In this document: positions 1 through 8,717 of the stretch, piece by piece
How the letters are laid out: each line of letters opens with the position of its first letter
Numbering within the stretch: position 1 is the first letter of the stretch
Assembly (NCBI GenBank): GCA_947175175.1
Contig: CAMWLV010000015.1
Location: forward strand, 1-39,237
Source: an uncultured Lachnospiraceae bacterium
GTDB taxonomy: Bacteria > Bacillota > Clostridia > Lachnospirales > Lachnospiraceae
Length of the DNA: 39,237 nt
Reading direction: 5' to 3'
The notes under the pieces: generated by a model
Database searches by the model: none
Seen by the model: only the letters and a program-made list of their open reading frames with translations
Told to the model about the DNA's origin: nothing
Translations under genes and position numbers: made by a program

Positions 1-52
1 CAATCGGAGAAATAGACAAGTCAAGGTGCATAAGTTATTTTTTTACAGTTCC

Positions 53-1057
53 TTACTGCATCAGTTTTTCGAACAGGGTGGGAGGCGGACATTCCACTAC
101 CCTGCCCGATGTTTTAAATAACTTTTGTTCGGAATCTTTCGGAAATATCAACTTATGAGCATGCAGCAGCTGGCAGTGGACACCTTTCCTTGCAAAAATC
201 TGATTCACAGCAGCGTCTCCATATTTGACATCTCCGATGATCGGATATCCTAATGCCGACAAGTGGGCGCGAATCTGATGTGTTTTCCCAGTAAAAAGCT
301 GTACTTCCAACAATGTTATGTCATTGGCTGTACGGATTGACTGGAAAGCCGTGTCAATATACACAGAATCCTTTTTTAATAAATCGGGAATGTCTTCCTT
401 GTTTTGATAAACAACCACTTTATTCTGCGAAATATCTTTATATAGATAGCCTGTCACACGTTCTTTTGCTCTAAGCTTGCCAGATACCAGACAATAATAA
501 TATTTTTCAAGGGTTTTATCCTTGATGATACGACTCAGATACTGACTTCCTGCAAGCGTTTTACCACAAACCACCATTCCTGAGGTATTCCGGTCAAGCC
601 TGTTGCAGACCGAGGGCTTGAAGGTTTCCAGTGAATCTGCTGTGATGGCATGCCGTGAAAGCAGATAGCCAATCAGCCATTCGTTAATGCTGATATCTTC
701 TGCTCTCGACTTCTGAGACAAGATTCCTGACGGTTTGTCAACGATCAGGATATGATCATCCTCATATATAAGATGTAATGCTTCCAGTTTTTGATAGGCA
801 TGGACATACTGAGTGGTATCCATGGTATCCGCAGATTTTCCGCTAAATTTCTCATATGTATCATCTGCAAGGAAAAGCTTTACCTCATCATCAATACATA
901 GCTTTTCCTTTCCATCAGCTTTTTTCCCGTTTAGGACAATATTCTTTTTCCGCAGCATCTTATAGATAAAACTGTCCGGCGCATTCTGAAGCAGTTTTTT
1001 CAAATATTTATCAAACCGCTGTCCTGCCTCATTGGGAGAAATCCTTGTTAAAATCAT
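53..1057 (-). CDS. RluD/RluC-family pseudouridine synthase
   Basis: This 334-residue protein is a probable rRNA (large subunit) uridine-to-pseudouridine isomerase acting in the cytosol. The N-terminal ~70 residues look like an S4 RNA-binding domain (RFDKYLKKLL near the start, then a VLNGKK turn). The catalytic domain carries the family signature NRLDRNTSG, with the catalytic Asp at about residue 155, and a later KTHQIRAHLSALGYPIIGD block typical of RluA/C/D enzymes. I chose the ATG at 1057 because an AAGAGGT ribosome binding site lies just upstream; an in-frame GTG at 1084 would read through the leader hairpin. The leader is a repeated module shared with the SDR gene at 1792-2553. Which uridine is modified cannot be read from the sequence. 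Confidence 0.9.
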   Translation of the reverse strand: MILTRISPNEAGQRFDKYLKKLLQNAPDSFIYKMLRKKNIVLNGKKADGKEKLCIDDEVKLFLADDTYEKFSGKSADTMDTTQYVHAYQKLEALHLIYEDDHILIVDKPSGILSQKSRAEDISINEWLIGYLLSRHAITADSLETFKPSVCNRLDRNTSGMVVCGKTLAGSQYLSRIIKDKTLEKYYYCLVSGKLRAKERVTGYLYKDISQNKVVVYQNKEDIPDLLKKDSVYIDTAFQSIRTANDITLLEVQLFTGKTHQIRAHLSALGYPIIGDVKYGDAAVNQIFARKGVHCQLLHAHKLIFPKDSEQKLFKTSGRVVECPPPTLFEKLMQ

Positions 1058-1060
1058 AAT

Positions 1061-1125
1061 TATACCTCTTGCGTGCTCCGGCACGCATACCCATCAAAGT
1101 TTGAAAGTGACCTTCTTTCAAACTT
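1061..1125 (-). repeat. Two-hairpin leader repeat, copy A
   Basis: Read on the minus strand this leader holds an 11-bp hairpin (arms AAGTTTGAAAG and CTTTCAAACTT on the plus strand, 7-base loop), then a 6-bp GC-rich hairpin (GCGTGC and GCACGC, 4-base loop), then an AAGAGGT ribosome binding site directly before the RluD-like start codon. About 60 of 65 positions match copy B at 2557-2623. Both hairpins and the spacing to the start codon are kept. Confidence 0.85.
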
Positions 1126-1169
1126 ACATCCCCCATAACACATATTAACAATATTCTATTCTAAAATGT

Positions 1170-1736
1170 TTATAAAGAAATATCACACAAAAGCGTCAAA
1201 ATCTCCGACTCCTTTTTTCCAGCTTCCAAAGCCTGAAGCTGGTTTAACCGCTCTATAAAGCGTGCCTTTTCATGAAAAATCTTGATTGTTATGTTCTTGA
1301 TGCTGTTTTGTTTTAGAATACCCTGTATGTGTGCTTCACAGGCAGATGCATCACAGCTTGGAAACTCTGTATACCCAATCAGGTTATTGCCTCGCACGGC
1401 AAAACAGTTCATCGGAAAATTGGAGCGGTACGAAGTCAGATATAGACTGTAAATGACAGGGACATCACCCTCCTGCCTGGCAATCTCCTGATAAACTGTT
1501 TCACTGAACTTAGGAATTTTAAAGTACATGACAACCGACACGAGACTTTTGCTTGAAGGCAGCATGCCTAATACGGCAACAATTGTCAGAAGATTTTCCT
1601 TTTTACCTGTAGAAAAATATCCCAACAGAAATACCGCAGCCGATATCAAAAAATATGCTGCTGTGCGAATGATTACTCTTTTCCGTTCATACGAAGGAAA
1701 TGCAAAGTCCCCTTTTTTCTGTCTTGGTATGTTCAT
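1170..1736 (-). CDS. Conserved hypothetical protein with two N-terminal membrane segments
   Basis: I do not recognise a named family in this 188-residue protein. It has a short basic N-terminus, two hydrophobic stretches at roughly residues 23-43 and 48-72 that should form a membrane hairpin, and a soluble C-terminal domain of about 110 residues that would face the cytosol. The C-terminal domain contains two cysteines close together (FPSCDASACEAH) and a predicted helix rich in charged residues. AGGAGA lies 7 bases upstream of the ATG at 1736. It sits between an RNA-modification gene and an SDR gene, which gives no functional hint. The complete reading frame and good ribosome binding site argue that it is a real gene. 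Confidence 0.75.
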   Translation of the reverse strand: MNIPRQKKGDFAFPSYERKRVIIRTAAYFLISAAVFLLGYFSTGKKENLLTIVAVLGMLPSSKSLVSVVMYFKIPKFSETVYQEIARQEGDVPVIYSLYLTSYRSNFPMNCFAVRGNNLIGYTEFPSCDASACEAHIQGILKQNSIKNITIKIFHEKARFIERLNQLQALEAGKKESEILTLLCDISL

Positions 1737-1791
1737 CTGTTATCTCCTGATCTGTAATAATGAATTCCTTGTGCCCTAAATGGAGCAGGGA

Positions 1792-2553
1792 TTATTTTAA
1801 AAACCGCATCGCCTTTAAAATAGCTCTGTGCGGAATGATTTTGGCAGCGACATCAAAGCTCTTGATCCATGCGCTGTACACGGATCTCTCATGCTTGTGA
1901 TAAGAGTCTGTGATCGCCCTTTCCACAACCTGGTCTGCACGGACAAGTGTAAGCTTTTTCACCGCAAGTGTGCTCCCTGTTTTCTCCGCAATATCAAAGA
2001 AAGGGGTGTCTACTGGTCCAGGGCAGACTGCGGTCACATAGATTTTCTTAGACCGAAGTTCCTGATTCAATGCCCTGGAGAAACTGAGTACATAGGATTT
2101 TGTCGCCGCGTACACTGCAAAATTTGGCTGTGGCAAAAATGCAGCGCTGGAGGCAAGCTGAATGATCCTGCTGTTTTTCTTCATATAGGGAATGCACAGA
2201 TACGTCATCTGGGTTAATGCCCTGCAGTTTACATCTATCATACCAAGTTCTTCACTGATATTGGAAGCGGAAAATTCTCCCATGATGCCATAGCCCGCAC
2301 AGTTGACCAGCATACGGATCACTGGTTTCTCATCAGCGAGAAGTTTTTGGAACCGTTCCATCTGTTCCGCGTCCGTGACATCCATGTCAAGGACGCGCGT
2401 CGTGTGCTCAAGATACTGCGCTACTTCGAGCATTTCCTTTTTGCGGCGCGCGATCATCCAGATCTCATCAATATTATGAAAAACATTGTCAAGCTGCAGT
2501 GCAAATTCCACGCCCAGACCAGAGGACGCACCTGTAATGATTATGATATTCAT
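1792..2553 (-). CDS. Short-chain dehydrogenase/reductase (SDR)
   Basis: This 253-residue protein is a classical NAD(P)-dependent short-chain oxidoreductase. The cofactor motif TGASSGLG is at residues 7-14, the structural NCAG motif at 84-87, a catalytic Ser near 136 and the YAATK active-site Tyr/Lys at 148-152. PGPVDTPF follows, as in many DltE/YqjQ-like SDRs. The substrate is unknown; members of this subgroup are usually annotated only as oxidoreductases. The ATG at 2553 follows AGGAGGT with good spacing. An in-frame extension to 2589 would cross the leader hairpins and is rejected. The leader is copy B of the repeat found before the RluD-like gene. Confidence 0.88.
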   Translation of the reverse strand: MNIIIITGASSGLGVEFALQLDNVFHNIDEIWMIARRKKEMLEVAQYLEHTTRVLDMDVTDAEQMERFQKLLADEKPVIRMLVNCAGYGIMGEFSASNISEELGMIDVNCRALTQMTYLCIPYMKKNSRIIQLASSAAFLPQPNFAVYAATKSYVLSFSRALNQELRSKKIYVTAVCPGPVDTPFFDIAEKTGSTLAVKKLTLVRADQVVERAITDSYHKHERSVYSAWIKSFDVAAKIIPHRAILKAMRFLK

Positions 2554-2556
2554 ATT

Positions 2557-2623
2557 TATACCTCCTGCGTGCTCCAGCACGCATACCAATCAATAGTTTG
2601 AAAGTGACCTTCTTTCAAACTAT
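2557..2623 (-). repeat. Two-hairpin leader repeat, copy B
   Basis: This is the second copy of the leader module, upstream of the SDR gene. The first stem is longer here (13 bp, arms AATAGTTTGAAAG and CTTTCAAACTATT on the plus strand). The second stem is identical (GCGTGC/GCACGC) with a loop change. An AGGAGGT ribosome binding site sits at the 3' edge. Compared with copy A, a base added in one arm of the first stem is matched by a change in the other arm, so pairing is kept. Confidence 0.85.
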
Positions 2624-2699
2624 TTTCTTTCCTTATTTTTTAGGTTCTTTTTATAGCTTATCCATATCCATCCATATTTATTGCTTCTTTTGTTAGTGA

Positions 2700-4625
2700 T
2701 CAATAACCTCTGGTAAGATTTTTTTGTTTATGGACATTTCGAATTGTTTTTTTCCTGCTAGGCTTCTGTGGTGCTTTATTTTTGTTCCTGTGTTCTTTGT
2801 CAGATGTACTTTTTCCCGCTATTTTCCTCGGTTTGATCAGACATTTCTTGTCAAAACCAATCAGATCCTCACGTCCTGCAAGCTTTAGCGCTTCCTGTAC
2901 AAGGTCATAATTCTTAGGATTGCGGTATTGGATCAGTGCACGCTGCATCGCTTTCTCATGCGGATTTTTGCAGACATATACTGGTTTCATCGTCGAGGGA
3001 TCCACTCCTGTATAGTACATTACAGTCGACATTGTTGATGGCGTCGGGTAAAAATCCTGTACCTGTTCTGGCATATAGCCAATATCTCTCAAATACTCAG
3101 CAAGCGCTACCGCCTCTTTCAGTGTAGAACCAGGATGTGAGGACATTAAATAGGGCACCAGAAATTGATTTTTGCCAATCTTTTGATTCAGTCTGCGATA
3201 TTTTTCTGTGAAGGCTTCATATACGGCATTTTCCGGTTTTCCCATCTTGGATAAAACCACATCACAGATATGCTCTGGCGCTACCTTGAGCTGCCCGCTG
3301 ATGTGGTGTTCCACAAGCTCTCTGAAAAACGTATCATCCCTGTCCAGCATCAGGTAATCAAACCGTATCCCGGAACGCACGAACACTTTCTTGACATTCG
3401 GAAGATTTCTCAGCTTGCGCAAAAGCGACAGATAATCGGAATGGTCAACCTCGAGGTTAGGACATGGTTTCGGACACAGACATTGTCTGTTCCTGCAGAC
3501 GCCAACCTGCATTTGTTTCTGGCAGGAGGGCTGTCTGAAGTTCGCCGTCGGACCGCCCACATCATGGATATAACCCTTGAAATCCTTATCCTGTGTGATG
3601 CGCTTTGCTTCTTCTATAATAGATTCATGGCTGCGCACCTGGATTGTGCGTCCCTGATGGAACGTGAGGGCACAGAAATTACAACCGCCAAAGCAGCCGC
3701 GGTTACTGATCAGGGAAAACTTAATCTCCGCGATTGCCGGCACACCGCCCTGCGCCTCATAGGAAGGGTGATATGTCCTCTGGTATGGAAGCGCATAGAC
3801 ATCATCCATCTCCTGTGTCGAAAGAGGGCGCGGAGGTACATTCTGCACAACATATACTCCGTTTGGATAGGGTTCAACCAATGTTTTACCATTAAATGGA
3901 TCTGTATTGTCATGCTGTATCTGAAAGCTTTTTGCATACAATCGCTTATCGGTCATCATATCATCATAAGAAGGCAGAAGCTCATAGTCATAAAGGCCTG
4001 AGATATCTTTCGTCTTATATACGGTTCCCGCAATAAAGGATAAATCCCGCACAGAAATGCCGCTGTTTAAGGCATCGGCAATTTCTATGATGGACTTTTC
4101 GCCCATGCCATATGAGATGATATCTGCCTGACTGTCAAGCAGAATGGACCGCTTGAAGGAATCTGACCAGTAATCATAGTGTGCCATACGCCGGAGACTT
4201 GCCTCGATTCCTCCGATAATAATTGGAATGTTTTTATATTTTTTGCGGATCAGATTGCTGTATACGACAGTGGCGTGATCAGGTCTTTTATATGCGGCAC
4301 CACCAGGCGTATAGGCGTCTGTCTCGCGGTGTTTTTTGGACACATAGTAATGGTTTACCATAGAATCCATGTTTCCAGAAGATACCAGAAAACCAAGGCG
4401 AGGTGTGCCTAGTACAGTGATACTCTCATCACTTTTCCAGTCTGGCTGTGATATGATTCCGACATGGTATCCATATTCACAAAGGAGACGGGTAATGATC
4501 GCGTGTCCAAAGGACGGGTGATCCACATAGGCATCTCCTGTGACATATATAAAATCCAACTGCTCTATACCAAGCTCTTGCACTTCTTCCATTGTCATTG
4601 GAAGAAAACCATTCGCAAGTGACAA
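2700..4625 (-). CDS. YgiQ-family radical SAM protein
   Basis: This 641-residue protein belongs to the YgiQ/UPF0313 radical SAM family. It has a B12-binding-like N-terminal half ([11 protein letters not shown], then [13 protein letters not shown]) and a radical SAM core with the 4Fe-4S ligands in [13 protein letters not shown] (Cys 311, 315, 318). A second cysteine cluster ([14 protein letters not shown]) follows, as is usual in YgiQ proteins. The tail after about residue 600 is basic and Lys/Arg-rich, suggesting nucleic-acid contact. The reaction catalysed by the family is not established. The start is a TTG at 4625, chosen because GGAGGG lies 7 bases upstream; the ATG codons further in (residue 10 onward) have no comparable site. 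It is encoded just downstream of the RsuA-like gene. Confidence 0.88.
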   Translation of the reverse strand: MSLANGFLPMTMEEVQELGIEQLDFIYVTGDAYVDHPSFGHAIITRLLCEYGYHVGIISQPDWKSDESITVLGTPRLGFLVSSGNMDSMVNHYYVSKKHRETDAYTPGGAAYKRPDHATVVYSNLIRKKYKNIPIIIGGIEASLRRMAHYDYWSDSFKRSILLDSQADIISYGMGEKSIIEIADALNSGISVRDLSFIAGTVYKTKDISGLYDYELLPSYDDMMTDKRLYAKSFQIQHDNTDPFNGKTLVEPYPNGVYVVQNVPPRPLSTQEMDDVYALPYQRTYHPSYEAQGGVPAIAEIKFSLISNRGCFGGCNFCALTFHQGRTIQVRSHESIIEEAKRITQDKDFKGYIHDVGGPTANFRQPSCQKQMQVGVCRNRQCLCPKPCPNLEVDHSDYLSLLRKLRNLPNVKKVFVRSGIRFDYLMLDRDDTFFRELVEHHISGQLKVAPEHICDVVLSKMGKPENAVYEAFTEKYRRLNQKIGKNQFLVPYLMSSHPGSTLKEAVALAEYLRDIGYMPEQVQDFYPTPSTMSTVMYYTGVDPSTMKPVYVCKNPHEKAMQRALIQYRNPKNYDLVQEALKLAGREDLIGFDKKCLIKPRKIAGKSTSDKEHRNKNKAPQKPSRKKTIRNVHKQKNLTRGY

Positions 4626-4669
4626 TTTCCTGCCCTCCTATTTCGGGTTTCCACATCGGCCAACTGATA

Positions 4670-5401
4670 CTATTGGGCAGATGTTGTACTCGTTAACTGT
4701 TTTAAATCCGATATCTCTTTTTCCGTAAGTGGTCTGTAGGAACCTTTTGGCAGCGCAGGATCCAAAGTCAATGTTCCCATCGAGAGCCGTTTCAGGTAGG
4801 TGACAGAACCACCAACGGCTTGAACCATTCTCTTCACTTGATGAAAACGGCCTTCCGTAATGGTTAGTTCCATAGCATAGGAACAATCTGTCTGGGACAG
4901 CAGTTTAACCCTAGCTGGGTGGGTGCGCTCCTCATCTCCGATATCTACGCCGTTTTCCAACAAGGTAATCTGGTCCGCAGTAAGCACACCAGAACACTCC
5001 GCATAATAAGTTTTTTCCACGTGTTTTCTGGGTGAAAGCAGTTTATGGGCAAGTTCTCCATCATTTGTGATCAACAAAAGACCTTCCGTATCCTTGTCAA
5101 GCCGTCCCACAGGGGATAACTCCTTACCACAGGCATCAGGCAGCAGATCCATCACAGTAGGATCGCGGTGGTCTTTCGTGGCAGTGACAACTCCCGAGGG
5201 CTTGTGAAACATATAGTAATAAAGATTTTGGTATGCGAGTGTATTACCTGTATAATTTACATCATCCTGTCGCTCATCTACTTTGAAATACGGACTTTTG
5301 ACACGAATGCCATTGACAGATACAAGCCCCTTTTTAATAGCTTCCTTGACTTGGCTTCGTGTTCCAAGCTGCATGTCACATAAGTATTTATCCAGTCTCA
5401 T
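4670..5401 (-). CDS. RsuA/RluB-family pseudouridine synthase
   Basis: This 243-residue enzyme converts a specific rRNA uridine to pseudouridine, probably in 16S rRNA as for RsuA. The protein begins at once with an S4 RNA-binding domain (MRLDKYLCDM, then KKGLVSVNG), followed by the catalytic signature GRLDKDTEGLLL with the active Asp at residue 102 and the GRFHQVKRM motif near residue 190. Length and architecture fit RsuA-type enzymes, not the RluD type found at 53-1057. GGAGG precedes the ATG at 5401. It is transcribed divergently from the ylbJ-like gene, with about 80 bases between them, and may be co-transcribed with ygiQ. Confidence 0.9.
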   Translation of the reverse strand: MRLDKYLCDMQLGTRSQVKEAIKKGLVSVNGIRVKSPYFKVDERQDDVNYTGNTLAYQNLYYYMFHKPSGVVTATKDHRDPTVMDLLPDACGKELSPVGRLDKDTEGLLLITNDGELAHKLLSPRKHVEKTYYAECSGVLTADQITLLENGVDIGDEERTHPARVKLLSQTDCSYAMELTITEGRFHQVKRMVQAVGGSVTYLKRLSMGTLTLDPALPKGSYRPLTEKEISDLKQLTSTTSAQ

Positions 5402-5435
5402 ATCGCCAGCCTCCTGAATCCTGACACATAAATTT

Positions 5436-5467
5436 TACAGTATCCTTATAAAATATAACAAACAGAA
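5436..5467 (-). promoter_or_regulatory. Candidate promoter of the RsuA-like gene
   Basis: On the minus strand a TTGTTA -35 box is separated by 18 bases from a TAAAAT -10 box, upstream of the ATG at 5401. The match is moderate, and the site lies in the short divergent region shared with the ylbJ-like gene. Confidence 0.35.
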
Positions 5468-5481
5468 CTTCCGGTGAATAT

Positions 5482-6420
5482 ATGCTGTTTAAAACATTAG
5501 CGTATCTTCTGCTTATCATCATCATACTAAGCAAACCCGATGCCACTTTTCAGTATGCTTATGAAGGGTTATACCAGTGGGCGGCAAAAATGGTCCCCAC
5601 TCTTTTTCCATTTATGATGATCAGCTCCATCATGGTATACAGTGGCGCCGATCTGGAACTTGGTCATATGCTCAGCCATGTGCTGAAGAAAATATACAAA
5701 TACAGCAGTTATGGTCTGTATGCAATATTCATGGGATTTTTTTGCGGCTTTCCCATGGGTGCCAAAGTGGTAAGTGAGCTGTATGAAAAAGGTAAAATCA
5801 GCAAACTTGAAGCAGATACCCTGCTTACCTTTTGCAATAATATCGGTCCTGCATACTTTATGGGAATCGTTATACCGATATTGCATGAGTGCGGATATCA
5901 CAATACACTGCCCTTTGTATTTGGAATGTACGGAATCCCGGCAGTCTATGGAATAGTGATGGGACACCAATATGCTACAAAAACCCCGCCGGATACCACT
6001 GCTGCCAATGAGAATTCCACGATATCAGATACACCCCAGCTCTCCGTCGCAGCAGCACTGAAAAAATCCTGTGTGGATAACACACAGTCATTAATTGTAT
6101 TAGGAGGATATATTACATTTGCAAATGCTTTCCGAATTTTACTTGATTTTATGCCCTTGTCCGCCAATAACAAAAATATCTTGTCAAGTTTTCTTGAAAT
6201 CATTGGCGGTGTCCAGGCAATTTATACAACAACCCTTCTTCCACCCTGGAAAGTTTTCTGGATCATGACAGCACTGTGTTTTGGGGGAATATCCTGCATC
6301 CTGCAGACCAGCAGCTTCCTCGAAAAATCAGGGTTGTCTATCAGCCATTACCTTAAGCACAAATTAGTGACAACCCTGATTTCCGCAGTATATTATTTTG
6401 TAATTACCGGACTGCTCTAA
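5482..6420 (+). CDS. ylbJ: YlbJ-like sporulation membrane protein (nucleoside-recognition/Gate fold)
   Basis: This 312-residue polytopic membrane protein has about eight hydrophobic segments. Family-like motifs are GFFCGFPMGAKVVSELYEKG near residues 83-102 and FCNNIGPAYFMG near 119-130, matching the Gate-domain pattern of YlbJ/SpmA/SpmB proteins. In Bacillus, ylbJ lies next to ylbH (rsmD) and ylbI (coaD) and is needed for spore formation in the mother cell. Here rsmD and coaD are about 2-3 kb away with two genes between, which supports the assignment. It is shorter than the roughly 400-residue Bacillus protein. The ATG at 5482 has only a weak upstream purine stretch. It ends 10 bases from the convergent amidase gene, with no clear terminator between them. 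Confidence 0.72.
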   Translation: MLFKTLAYLLLIIIILSKPDATFQYAYEGLYQWAAKMVPTLFPFMMISSIMVYSGADLELGHMLSHVLKKIYKYSSYGLYAIFMGFFCGFPMGAKVVSELYEKGKISKLEADTLLTFCNNIGPAYFMGIVIPILHECGYHNTLPFVFGMYGIPAVYGIVMGHQYATKTPPDTTAANENSTISDTPQLSVAAALKKSCVDNTQSLIVLGGYITFANAFRILLDFMPLSANNKNILSSFLEIIGGVQAIYTTTLLPPWKVFWIMTALCFGGISCILQTSSFLEKSGLSISHYLKHKLVTTLISAVYYFVITGLL

Positions 6421-6430
6421 ATCTGTCATT

Positions 6431-7471
6431 TTAATTCAAGTAGATTACATTTGATTCCGTAGTTCTGTCATACAGATTATATGCCTTGAATATCAGTGTA
6501 TCCTTTTTACCATAACCCATGCTGATAGATATCGTCATTGTGGGACTGCCCTTTGTCCACTGCTGCAGAGCTGACCACGTCAGACCATTATCATAGGAAT
6601 AGGAATAATACTGAATGACGGATTCCTCATCAAGTGCTGTCAGCTCCACTGTTGCGTATTTGCCAGTTCGATCGTACTTCAATAAATTTGCATTGACATA
6701 CGATGGTGCCGTGGTATCATTCCAGACACGATTTGCAGGAACCGGAACTGCTAACGGAGCGTAGCTGCCGTAATCTGTCTTACCATCCTTTGACACAAGT
6801 CCGAAATATCTGGCAACTGCTTCCGCATCACGGATACCAAACTCTTTCAGTCTGTCAGGAGACTGCATATAGGACGCATCGTTGCTATTGTCCACATGAC
6901 AATGTTCCACAATAATCGCAGGAATGCCGCGAATGGAACTTTCGCGTATGATGCCATAATAATCAGACTTTCCGTTACTTCCGATCCTGGTCTTGATTCC
7001 GCGGTTAAAAAGTCCCATCTCCTCAAACTGTATTAGAAATTCGTTGGCAGCAGAATATCCCTGACTATACAATTGTCCGGTTGATGGCACCCACACTTCG
7101 CTTCCATAAAGTGCATGGGACAGGGACATATTGAAATGCAATGAAAAAAGGAAGTCTGCATTCACACTGGCGGCAAATTCAGCCCGTTCCTTAAGCGACA
7201 TATCAATATCCTCTGTATGGGTTAAATACACTTGTAGATTCTGGTACTTTTCCAGCTCTTCTTTCATATGCTGGGCAACTACCATCGTGTACATTTTTTC
7301 TGGTATTGGCAGATAATCAGTGCCGAGATTACTGCCGCCATGACCAGGATCAATGACCACGACAATTGATTCTGCCGCATTTGCTTTAAGTTCGGATAAT
7401 ACAGAAAAAGGTACTGCCGTCATAGCAATACATAAGATGTAAACAATTACTTTTTGGAATCTTTTTCTCAT
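6431..7471 (-). CDS. Secreted N-acetylmuramoyl-L-alanine amidase (Amidase_3)
   Basis: This 346-residue zinc amidase cleaves the bond between N-acetylmuramate and the stem peptide of peptidoglycan, outside the membrane. A signal peptide covers residues 1 to about 32 (basic MRKRFQK, hydrophobic core, ANA cleavage motif). The Amidase_3 domain spans about 36-225, with zinc ligands His44 (DPGHGG), Glu58 and His112 (SLHFN) and catalytic Glu189 (VEHCHVDN). The last ~100 residues form a beta-rich domain with repeated Tyr/Trp (YYSYSYDNGLTWS), resembling Ig-like surface modules. The ATG at 7471 follows AGGAGG; a longer in-frame start at 7501 lacks a site. The role may be cell separation, sporulation or germination; which one is not visible. 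Confidence 0.87.
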   Translation of the reverse strand: MRKRFQKVIVYILCIAMTAVPFSVLSELKANAAESIVVVIDPGHGGSNLGTDYLPIPEKMYTMVVAQHMKEELEKYQNLQVYLTHTEDIDMSLKERAEFAASVNADFLFSLHFNMSLSHALYGSEVWVPSTGQLYSQGYSAANEFLIQFEEMGLFNRGIKTRIGSNGKSDYYGIIRESSIRGIPAIIVEHCHVDNSNDASYMQSPDRLKEFGIRDAEAVARYFGLVSKDGKTDYGSYAPLAVPVPANRVWNDTTAPSYVNANLLKYDRTGKYATVELTALDEESVIQYYSYSYDNGLTWSALQQWTKGSPTMTISISMGYGKKDTLIFKAYNLYDRTTESNVIYLN

Positions 7472-7503
7472 CAAGCACCTCCTAAGTGACATAAAATCCA
7501 ATA

Positions 7504-7530
7504 TAACCCACAGGAAAAAACTGTGGGTTA
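7504..7530 (-). terminator. Hairpin between coiled-coil gene and amidase
   Basis: A perfect 10-bp stem (TAACCCACAG and CTGTGGGTTA) with a 7-base loop lies just after the stop of the gene ending at 7551. No strong U-run follows on the minus strand, so it may be a weak terminator, an attenuator or an mRNA 3'-end stabiliser. Confidence 0.5.
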
Positions 7531-7550
7531 CTTAATACACAACACAATTT

Positions 7551-8150
7551 TTATGACTGCGCAGTATTCGTACCTGTCCCCTCGGCAGCCTGTGCCTCCG
7601 CTACAATCTCATCTACCGGAACAAGCTCCGCCCGATTCATGGTGACAACATGGTCTATTTCCTGCAGATGTCCGATCAGTGCGTTATAGTCACGGGTGGA
7701 AATTTCGATGGATTGCTTCAGTATATTTTCGAGATTTGCAAGCATACTGTCCGTATACTGCATTGCTGCTGTTTTCATATTATTAGCCTCGATGGTCGCA
7801 TTGTCAAGGATACCCTGTGCCTGCTGGGTAGCCATCTCGACAATCCTGTCAGCCTGCGCATATGCCTCCTGCATAATCTGGTGTTCGCTGACAAGCTCCG
7901 TTGTCTGAACCTCTGCATCATCGATCAAAGCCTGCGCCTTTTGTCTTGCATCATTTAAAATAGCCTCTTTATTTGAGATGATCTTCTGATAGCGCTTGAT
8001 CTCCTCTGGTGTTTTCATGCGCAATTCACGCAGCAGATCATCAATTTCTGCTTTATTTACCATGATTACATCCGTCGAAAATGCCTTGTATTTGCAGTTA
8101 TCTATGTACTCTTCTATCTCGTCAATCAACTGCTCTATTCTGCTGCTCAT
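7551..8150 (-). CDS. DivIVA/ATP-synthase-B-like coiled-coil protein
   Basis: This 199-residue soluble protein is predicted to be almost wholly helical. It has a short N-terminal helix with a VNKAEIDDLLRELR segment reminiscent of DivIVA-like N-termini, and a long Ala/Gln/Glu-rich coiled coil from about residue 55 to 150 (KEAILNDARQKAQALIDDAE). Such proteins are often annotated as V-type ATPase subunit H or DivIVA-like by composition only. There is no membrane segment or enzymatic motif. GGAGGAG precedes the ATG at 8150. It is the last gene of the topoisomerase-rsmD-coaD run and lies 79 bases before the amidase. A scaffolding role in envelope growth is possible but only inferred. Confidence 0.7.
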   Translation of the reverse strand: MSSRIEQLIDEIEEYIDNCKYKAFSTDVIMVNKAEIDDLLRELRMKTPEEIKRYQKIISNKEAILNDARQKAQALIDDAEVQTTELVSEHQIMQEAYAQADRIVEMATQQAQGILDNATIEANNMKTAAMQYTDSMLANLENILKQSIEISTRDYNALIGHLQEIDHVVTMNRAELVPVDEIVAEAQAAEGTGTNTAQS

Positions 8151-8198
8151 ATTACTCCTCCATACTCCCGTCTGGCTTGGACGGAATATCTATATATA

Positions 8199-8684
8199 TT
8201 ATCTATTCGCATACTTCTCATATACAAGCTTCGCTACAAAATCCGGCACGCACTGCGAAATATCTCCATGAAATGCAGCGATCTCCTTTACACTGGAAGA
8301 ACTGAGATACGCATATTCGAGACTTGTCGTCAGAAATACAGTGTCAAGTTCACCACACGACAACATTCTGTTCGTCTGTGCGGTCTGTAGTTCATATTCA
8401 AAATCCGTGATGGCACGCAGTCCGCGCACTGATATACGGACGTTTTTTTGTCTTGCATAGTCAATCAGAAGCCCGTTAAAGGAATCCACGGTCACATTTG
8501 GCAGATTCTTTGTCGCCTCCTTTAATATACTAACACGTTCTTCGACAGAAAACAACGCATTCTTAGCCTTATTGTCCAAAACACTTACTGTCAGCTCGTC
8601 AAACATCTTGGCGGCGCGCCTGATAATATCAAGGTGTCCAAGGGTCATAGGGTCAAAACTGCCTGGGTATATTGCAGCGTTCAT
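8199..8684 (-). CDS. coaD: Phosphopantetheine adenylyltransferase
   Basis: CoaD transfers AMP from ATP to 4'-phosphopantetheine, the penultimate step of coenzyme A synthesis. This copy has 161 residues, the usual length. The nucleotidyltransferase motif [12 protein letters not shown] contains the T-x-G-H signature (Thr14, His17). The [14 protein letters not shown] motif near residue 90 and the [11 protein letters not shown] motif near residue 125 are the substrate- and ATP-binding segments seen across the family. It starts 33 bases after the rsmD stop, the same order as ylbH-ylbI in Bacillus, and is probably co-transcribed with rsmD. Confidence 0.96.
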   Translation of the reverse strand: MNAAIYPGSFDPMTLGHLDIIRRAAKMFDELTVSVLDNKAKNALFSVEERVSILKEATKNLPNVTVDSFNGLLIDYARQKNVRISVRGLRAITDFEYELQTAQTNRMLSCGELDTVFLTTSLEYAYLSSSSVKEIAAFHGDISQCVPDFVAKLVYEKYANR

Positions 8685-8717
8685 AATACCAATCCCTCCA
8701 ATAAAATTTTTACCATC

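Noticed and set aside
1-52. Edge sequence downstream of the RluD-like gene, checked for a terminator.
   Set aside because: There is a T-rich stretch but no convincing stem within the visible bases.
3270-4001. 243-codon open frame on the plus strand inside ygiQ.
   Set aside because: It lies fully antisense to a radical SAM gene with intact motifs; no start signal or recognisable domain.
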